10,462 nt of DNA from an uncultured Selenomonadaceae bacterium (GTDB lineage Bacteria; Bacillota; Negativicutes; Selenomonadales; Selenomonadaceae): the NCBI GenBank assembly GCA_905236255.1, contig CAJOPK010000002.1:1-10462 (forward strand). The letters run 5' to 3'. Made by a program: the position numbers and the translations under genes. Below the pieces are notes generated by a model. The model ran no database searches and was not told where the DNA came from. It saw only the letters and a list, made by a program, of their open reading frames with translations. Below, piece by piece: positions 6,113-10,462 of this stretch; positions within the stretch are counted from its first letter, which is position 1; each line of letters opens with the position of its first letter.

Positions 6113-7065
6113 CAAAGAGAATCGAACTTGCGGACGCTTCCGAAATGTTTGCCGTTTTGGGTGAACGCGACGAATTTTTGCAAACTCTTGCCGGCGAATT
6201 TTCCTGCAGAATTACGGCGCGGGGAAATTTTATTGAAATTGCCGGAGAAGATTCGGAAGTCAATCAAACGGCGGAAGTTGTCGAAGAACTTCAAAGAATT
6301 TACCGGCGCGGCAGTACCATTAAACTTTCGGATATAATTTCGGCGGTTAAATTGGTCAGGAAAAATCGCGGAAACGATATGAAAAAGATTTTCGGAGAAA
6401 CAATTATTGTCACGGCAAAAGGAGTACATATTCACGCAAAGAGTATCGGTCAGCAAAATTATATCGACACGATCCGCCGGAATGTAATCACTTTCGGCGC
6501 GGGACCCGCCGGCACCGGCAAAACTTATCTTGCCGTGGCAATGGCGGCATATTACTTGCGTGTGAAGGAAGTCAAGAAAATTATTTTGACCCGTCCCGCC
6601 GTCGAAGCCGGAGAACGGCTCGGATTTTTGCCGGGCGACATTCAGGATAAGGTAGATCCATATCTTCGTCCGCTTTACGATGCATTGCAGGATATTTTGG
6701 GATTTGACATGTATAAAAAATTTTGTGATCGCGGTGTTATCGAAATTGCCCCGCTTGCTTACATGCGCGGGCGAACTTTGAGCGACGCTTTTATTATTTT
6801 GGACGAGGCGCAAAATACCACCGGACGACAGATGAAAATGTTTTTGACGCGCTTGGGATTCGGTTCGCGCATGGTCGTCACCGGCGATTTGGGGCAAATT
6901 GACCTGCCGGGCGGCACGAAATCCGGACTTGCCGAAGCCGTCGAAATTTTAAAATCGGTTAAGGGCATAGGAATTTCGCTGCTTGATTCCGGCGACGTTG
7001 TCCGTCATGATGTCGTTTCAAGGATAATCGAAGCGTATGCCGCGCAGGAAGGAGTAACAGGGTAA
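6109..7065 (+). CDS. phoH: PhoH family P-loop ATPase
   Basis: The 318-residue protein has a small N-terminal domain (1-85) typical of PhoH/YbeZ and a P-loop NTPase domain. Walker A is GPAGTGKT at 132-139 and Walker B is FIILDEAQN at 228-236; LTRPAVEAGERLGFLPGD and VVTGDLGQIDLP are further signatures. PhoH proteins are linked to RNA metabolism, and in Firmicutes phoH usually stands next to ybeY and era; those genes are not downstream here. The start is TTG at 6109, which shares bases with the csaB stop TGA at 6110, with AAAGGGTGG about 10 bases upstream. This is a coupled operon pair. The last codons and the stop TAA (7063-7065) lie inside a tandem 8-bp repeat, so the tail VTG comes from the repeat. 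The assignment is firm. Confidence 0.95.
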   Translation: MTKRIELADASEMFAVLGERDEFLQTLAGEFSCRITARGNFIEIAGEDSEVNQTAEVVEELQRIYRRGSTIKLSDIISAVKLVRKNRGNDMKKIFGETIIVTAKGVHIHAKSIGQQNYIDTIRRNVITFGAGPAGTGKTYLAVAMAAYYLRVKEVKKIILTRPAVEAGERLGFLPGDIQDKVDPYLRPLYDALQDILGFDMYKKFCDRGVIEIAPLAYMRGRTLSDAFIILDEAQNTTGRQMKMFLTRLGFGSRMVVTGDLGQIDLPGGTKSGLAEAVEILKSVKGIGISLLDSGDVVRHDVVSRIIEAYAAQEGVTG

Positions 7066-7091
7066 GAGGTTAAGAGGGTAAGAGGTTATTA
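7060..7091. repeat. Four tandem 8-bp units (GGGTAAGA type)
   Basis: The units are GGGTAAGA, GGTTAAGA, GGGTAAGA and GGTTATTA, equal to a 16-bp unit repeated twice with two changes. The first unit contains the phoH stop codon. It is purine-rich on the plus strand and opposite in polarity to the pyrimidine array at 7106-7153. Confidence 0.8.
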
Positions 7092-7105
7092 GTCTATTTC
7101 TCTTA

Positions 7106-7153
7106 TTCCCTAATTCCCTGTTTCCCTAATTCCCGTTTTCCCTCTTTCCCTGT
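7106..7153. repeat. Six tandem 8-bp units (TTCCCNNN)
   Basis: Six perfect-phase units each begin with TTCCC: TTCCCTAA, TTCCCTGT, TTCCCTAA, TTCCCGTT, TTCCCTCT and TTCCCTGT. The array ends 3 bases before the stop codon of the large minus-strand gene (7157-7159). It resembles the short tandemly repeated sequences known from some bacterial intergenic regions and could vary in copy number by slippage. Confidence 0.85.
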
Positions 7154-7156
7154 TAA

Positions 7157-10100
7157 TTATCTCCGTCCGGGAGGATTCATTCCCCGATTCATTTGTCCGG
7201 GAGGAACGGGTTTGCCGCGTCCGTTTCTTCTTCCAATATCTCCGGGTTTATTCTCATCACCGGAAATTTCTTCATCTTCTTCCACATTTTCAGTTTCTTC
7301 ACCGGAATTTTTATCGGAAGAATTTTCGGAAGAACTTTCGCCGGTCGATTCGTTTGAAGTTGAACCGGAATTGTCCTCAATCTCCATATCGTTCGATACC
7401 AAATCAAGCGCAGCCGCCATATCATTTGCAAGGTTTACCTCATTCGTTTCTTCCTCTTCGCCAAGTGAGACGGTGTTGTCAAGCATTTCAAAAATGCCTT
7501 CCTGCGTTTCAATATTCAAGACAACGTGATCCGAACTGTCCTGCTCAACCCCCGCACGATTTTGGTCATCGTTACTCGTCAAAACCATTGTGTTGTGTTC
7601 CATATCCGAATATGAACCCGTCTGAACGTGGGTCATCACCCGAACATTGTTGAAGTTGTCCGCATTTTGTACGCTGAACTCCTCCGGCTTACTCTCTATA
7701 ATTTCCTCTTCTTCGACAGTCAAATTAGTCACCGGATTTATCGGCGGCAAAATCTCCGTCAACAAGCCCGGATCTATCGTGATTATATAATTCGTCGTGT
7801 CAATCCCGTTTTGCACCGATGCCGTAAACGTCCCGTTTGAATTTTGCACCAACGTATAACCTTCACCGTCGCCTATGCTCACCGTCGCCGTAAATGTGCC
7901 GTCCGAATTTCTGATGTAATTTATCCCCGAAATGTTCAGACCGCCCGCAAAACTTCCGCCGCCGTCGATTGTGTAGCCGTTGCCGCCCGTGTTCCAAGTT
8001 ATATTCCCGCTTTGATCTATCGTCCCGTTGTCTACCGAAATTCTTACGTCAATATTTGTGATGACCGGCTCGGGAGTTTCCGGAACTTCAATAACCGGCT
8101 CAACAATCGGGGTTTCCGGTTCTTCAATTTCAATATCTTCAGGTTCTTCGACTGCCGGATTTTCAGGCTCGACTACCGGAACTTCAGGCTCGACTACCGG
8201 AACTTCAGGCTCAACTGCCGGAACTTCAGGCTCGACTGCGGGAATTTCAGGCTCGTCGGGAATGTACAAATTACCCGGATCTATCATTATGATATAGTTC
8301 GTGTAAAGATAATTTCCCTCCGTGTCTCTGCCGTTCGCAACAGTCGCCGTGTAAGTGCCGTCCTCATTCTCCTTCAAAACATAGCCGTTGCCGTTTTCAA
8401 GCGTGATTGTGGTTTTCCCGTCAACAACCTTTATGTCGGAATATTTCAGCTTGTTGCCGAAATTGTCGCCGTCCGGAAGTCCCGAAACAGTTACTCCGCC
8501 GTCGTAAGTTATCGTGCCTTTTTTATTTTCCGTGCCGTCCGGAACCGTCAAAGTTATTCCCACTTCGTCAATTTGCGGATCCGAAATTTTTCCGTTGATT
8601 ACGTCGATATTGTAATTTGTGCCGGTGTATTCGTCGGTCTTTGCAAAGGCATTGTAATTTGTCGGCGAATTTGTCGTCAATGCGTAGCCGCCGCCTTCCT
8701 TAACCGTGACCGTCGAAGTGTCGCCGCAGTCGATAATCTTTGAAATATTAAGCGTCAGCGCGTCGAATTTGTTGCCGCTTGAGTCCGTCGTCGTAACTTC
8801 TCCGTCCCAATGAATATTCCCGTCAATGTCCCTGTGACCGTTCGCAACCGTCACAATTACTCCGGAATTGTTCAAAGTCGGGTCGGTTATGTTTCCGTTG
8901 ACTATGGAAATTATATAATTCGTGAAAGTGTTTCCTTCCCGTACCGTCGCCGTGTAAGTTCCGTCCGAATTTTTGACCAAAGTATAATCCGGGCTTTCGT
9001 TTAACGTGATTGTCGAAATATTTCCGCTCGTCGAAATGTCGCCGTAATTCAAAGTTATTCCGGAATCGTCCATGCCCGTGACGGTTACACCGCCGTCGTA
9101 ATGAATCGTGCCGTCCAAATCCTTTTTTCCGCCGCTGACCGTCAAAGTGACCGGAATGTTGTTTTCCTTCCAAACATTATACGCGCCGTCCTCAACCTTG
9201 ATGTTGTAAACGTTTTGCGTGAATTTGTCATCGGAAGTGACCACAACCGTATAATTTCCGTTGCCGTTGTCGGTAAGTGTGTAACCCGTGCCGTTTTCAA
9301 TCGTGGTGTAGGTTTTGTTGCCGTCCTCGTCAATTTGCGCGCCGGAAGTGTTGAGCGGGAAAGACTGCAAAATATTTCCTTCGCCGTCCGTCAAATTGAT
9401 TGTCGTGACGGGGTTGCCGTCAACATCCGTCAAAGTTACCGTTCCCGCCGGGTTTCCGTTTGTCCAAGTCGTATTTCCGTCAAGGTCTTTCGTCGCGTCG
9501 TCAACCGTCAAAGTCAAATTTGTTTTCGTTATCGTCGGGTCAATAATTCTGCCGTCAACAACCTTTACGTTGTAATTTGTGTATTGATGTACATTGTTTT
9601 CGTCAATTCCCAAATCCACAAGGATTGTGTAAGTTCCGTCGCCGTTGTCCACATATTTTTTGTAGGAATACTTATCGGTTTCAAGACTCAAATCCTGCCT
9701 GTCGTTAATGGTCGCCGTTACCTTGCGCGAATTTTCGTTAAGAGTTTGAGTGTAAAAGCCGTCGTATTTTGAGTTACCCGTCAAAATTTCCCGCGTGGTT
9801 TCGTCGAAAGTCGCGATTGTGTTGTCGAACTTCGTAATTTCGCCGTCAACATTTCTGTAAGCGTTGCCCACATTTACGACTATGTTTGAATTGTTTTTGA
9901 CGGGATCGGTTATCGTGCCGTCCGTGACAATGACTTTATAGCGGGTGTAAATATATTGTCCCGTCGTCGGGTCGGTACCGTTCGACTTGATGACGGTGTA
10001 ATATTTCTCGCCGTTCTCCTCTTTAAGACCAAAGAAATCGGTATAGCCGCCGTCGGTCAATTCAACGGTCGTTCGGTTGCCGTTTTCAATCAAAGTATCC

Positions 10101-10462
10101 GCACCCGGAATATTTTCAAGGATTGTGCCGCCTTCGTTTATGTGAGTTGTCCAAGCGGAATTATTCCAAGTTATGTTGCCGTCCAAGTCTTTACTGCCGC
10201 CGTCCGCCGTCAAAGTCATTTCAACGTCGTTTATTATGTAATCCTTCAAACTGCCCGTGCCGATTGAAACGGTATAAATCGTCTTGTCCAAAGTTTCGGG
10301 GTCTGTGACGGTTACGGTGTAAGTCCCGTCCGCATTTTTGGCGAAATTAAATTTTGCGTTATCCTGCGTAATTTGCGCGGTTGAAGTCCCGCCGTCGGTT
10401 ACGGTTTTCACTCCCAAAAGATTTTTAATATCCGTGACATCGGAAATATTTTTGTTGTCCGA
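7157..10462 (-). CDS. Giant repetitive acidic surface protein, C-terminal part (adhesin-like; 5' end cut)
   Basis: The frame is open through the right edge: 1101 residues are visible and the N-terminus is missing. A TTG at 10417 is internal, because 15 more codons precede it. From the right edge the protein holds about seven imperfect repeats of 97-122 residues, each with NGTYTATV-like, Y.I.V.DG.ITDP-like and KDLDGNITW-like motifs. The sixth and seventh units are separated by a Pro/Glu/Val linker. After the repeats come a mixed region, a Ser/Glu/Asp-rich tail and a basic end rich in Pro, Gly and Arg (GRRNGRGKPVPPG, then PPGRR). There is one Cys in the whole visible part, as is common for exported bacterial fibrous proteins. 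No LPXTG, SLH or beta-barrel anchor is seen at the C-terminus. This fits a secreted filamentous-adhesin-type protein, perhaps exported by a two-partner system, but the export signal lies outside the window. The named family is not certain. Confidence 0.7.
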   Translation of the reverse strand, partial: SDNKNISDVTDIKNLLGVKTVTDGGTSTAQITQDNAKFNFAKNADGTYTVTVTDPETLDKTIYTVSIGTGSLKDYIINDVEMTLTADGGSKDLDGNITWNNSAWTTHINEGGTILENIPGADTLIENGNRTTVELTDGGYTDFFGLKEENGEKYYTVIKSNGTDPTTGQYIYTRYKVIVTDGTITDPVKNNSNIVVNVGNAYRNVDGEITKFDNTIATFDETTREILTGNSKYDGFYTQTLNENSRKVTATINDRQDLSLETDKYSYKKYVDNGDGTYTILVDLGIDENNVHQYTNYNVKVVDGRIIDPTITKTNLTLTVDDATKDLDGNTTWTNGNPAGTVTLTDVDGNPVTTINLTDGEGNILQSFPLNTSGAQIDEDGNKTYTTIENGTGYTLTDNGNGNYTVVVTSDDKFTQNVYNIKVEDGAYNVWKENNIPVTLTVSGGKKDLDGTIHYDGGVTVTGMDDSGITLNYGDISTSGNISTITLNESPDYTLVKNSDGTYTATVREGNTFTNYIISIVNGNITDPTLNNSGVIVTVANGHRDIDGNIHWDGEVTTTDSSGNKFDALTLNISKIIDCGDTSTVTVKEGGGYALTTNSPTNYNAFAKTDEYTGTNYNIDVINGKISDPQIDEVGITLTVPDGTENKKGTITYDGGVTVSGLPDGDNFGNKLKYSDIKVVDGKTTITLENGNGYVLKENEDGTYTATVANGRDTEGNYLYTNYIIMIDPGNLYIPDEPEIPAVEPEVPAVEPEVPVVEPEVPVVEPENPAVEEPEDIEIEEPETPIVEPVIEVPETPEPVITNIDVRISVDNGTIDQSGNITWNTGGNGYTIDGGGSFAGGLNISGINYIRNSDGTFTATVSIGDGEGYTLVQNSNGTFTASVQNGIDTTNYIITIDPGLLTEILPPINPVTNLTVEEEEIIESKPEEFSVQNADNFNNVRVMTHVQTGSYSDMEHNTMVLTSNDDQNRAGVEQDSSDHVVLNIETQEGIFEMLDNTVSLGEEEETNEVNLANDMAAALDLVSNDMEIEDNSGSTSNESTGESSSENSSDKNSGEETENVEEDEEISGDENKPGDIGRRNGRGKPVPPGQMNRGMNPPGRR
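7232..7390 (-). other. Acidic Ser/Glu/Asp-rich tail of the surface protein
   Basis: About 53 residues consist mainly of Ser, Asn, Glu, Asp, Thr and Gly (for example NESTGESSSENSSDKNSGEE), followed by a basic Pro/Gly/Arg terminus of about 25 residues. The sharp switch from acidic to basic at the very end is unusual and could serve surface retention or release; that is inference. Confidence 0.7.
7769..10234 (-). repeat. Protein-level tandem repeats of the surface protein
   Basis: Counting from the TTG at 10417, the KDLDGNITW-type motif begins near residues 76, 188, 310, 432, 529, 630 (as ENKKGTITYDG) and 800. The Y.I.V.DG.I.DP-type motif begins near 160, 282, 404, 501, 602, 708 and 877. Spacing is 97-122 residues except across the proline linker. 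Identity between units is modest, so the units are old or under diversifying change rather than fresh duplications. The unit around 530-610 has lost the DGTYTATV strand and carries the only Cys. Confidence 0.75.
8144..8248 (-). repeat. Five 21-bp units encoding a Pro-Glu-Val heptad linker
   Basis: Heptads EIPAVEP, EVPAVEP, EVPVVEP, EVPVVEP and ENPAVEE are encoded by nearly identical 21-bp units; on the plus strand the recurring words are GGAACTTCAGGCTCGACT. Less regular PE/PV-rich sequence extends the linker to about residue 786. Such rods commonly act as stiff spacers in surface proteins. The close DNA identity, unlike the large repeats, suggests recent slippage. Confidence 0.85.

Larger units (their letters stand above)
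7056..7154. terminator. Convergent gap able to fold into a long stem (possible two-way terminator)
   Basis: AACAGGGTAAGAGG (7056-7069) pairs with CCTCTTTCCCTGTT (7141-7154) with one mismatch, and inside it GGGTAAGAGG (7076-7085) can pair with TCTCTTATTC (7099-7108) if G-U pairs are allowed. The stem joins the 3' ends of phoH and the large minus-strand gene. There is no U-tract on either strand, so simple intrinsic termination is not shown. Confidence 0.35.

Noticed and set aside
7060..7153. CRISPR array
   Set aside because: The units are 8 bp in direct contact with no spacers.
7844..8743. Plus-strand open frame of 299 codons opposite the surface protein
   Set aside because: It is an antisense shadow produced by biased codons of the repeats; its product is repetitive in step with the real gene.
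10415..10417. TTG as the start of the surface-protein gene
   Set aside because: The same frame stays open for 15 more codons to the window edge and no ribosome binding site precedes it; the true start lies outside.

Overview
The window looks like chromosomal DNA of a diderm Firmicute, most likely in the Negativicutes (Selenomonas/Acidaminococcus-like). The basis is the YlqD-RimM pair, a CsaB-type pyruvyl transferase, a DUF3662-FHA protein and a very large repetitive surface protein. The DNA is fairly AT-rich with strong purine-rich Shine-Dalgarno sites. Three of the seven main genes appear to start with GTG or TTG. The genus is inference; no rRNA, tRNA, CRISPR array or insertion sequence was seen.

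Left part (1-3112), all on the minus strand. A pilus-assembly-like membrane protein with a GspL/PilM-like N-terminus, one membrane span and a PilN-like C-terminus (2054-3112) is followed by a promoter. That promoter drives a two-gene unit: a DUF3662-FHA phosphopeptide-binding protein (1203-1967) and a CNNM/HlyC-CorC membrane protein that runs off the left edge (1-1160).

Middle (3113-5014). A 550-base gap without a credible gene holds overlapping palindromes near the pilus-like gene, a structured stretch flanked by imperfect inverted repeats, and a hairpin after rimM. Then ylqD and rimM overlap on the minus strand, apart from their usual partners rpsP/KH and trmD. A 390-base divergent region carries two good opposed sigma-A-type promoters, a possible 52-residue ORF and a leader hairpin.

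Right part (5015-10462). csaB (pyruvylation of cell-wall polymer) and phoH (ATPase of RNA metabolism) are translationally coupled on the plus strand. They converge on the 3' end of a giant repetitive, acidic extracellular protein on the minus strand, whose N-terminus lies beyond the right edge. The short convergent gap is made of tandem 8-bp units in opposite polarity that also contain the phoH stop codon.

Taken together the window mixes housekeeping (ribosome maturation, RNA metabolism) with cell-envelope functions (CsaB, FHA signalling, CNNM transporter, pilus-like protein, adhesin). The least explained parts are the adhesin repeat unit, the solitary pilus-like protein, the octamer array and the two structured intergenic regions.
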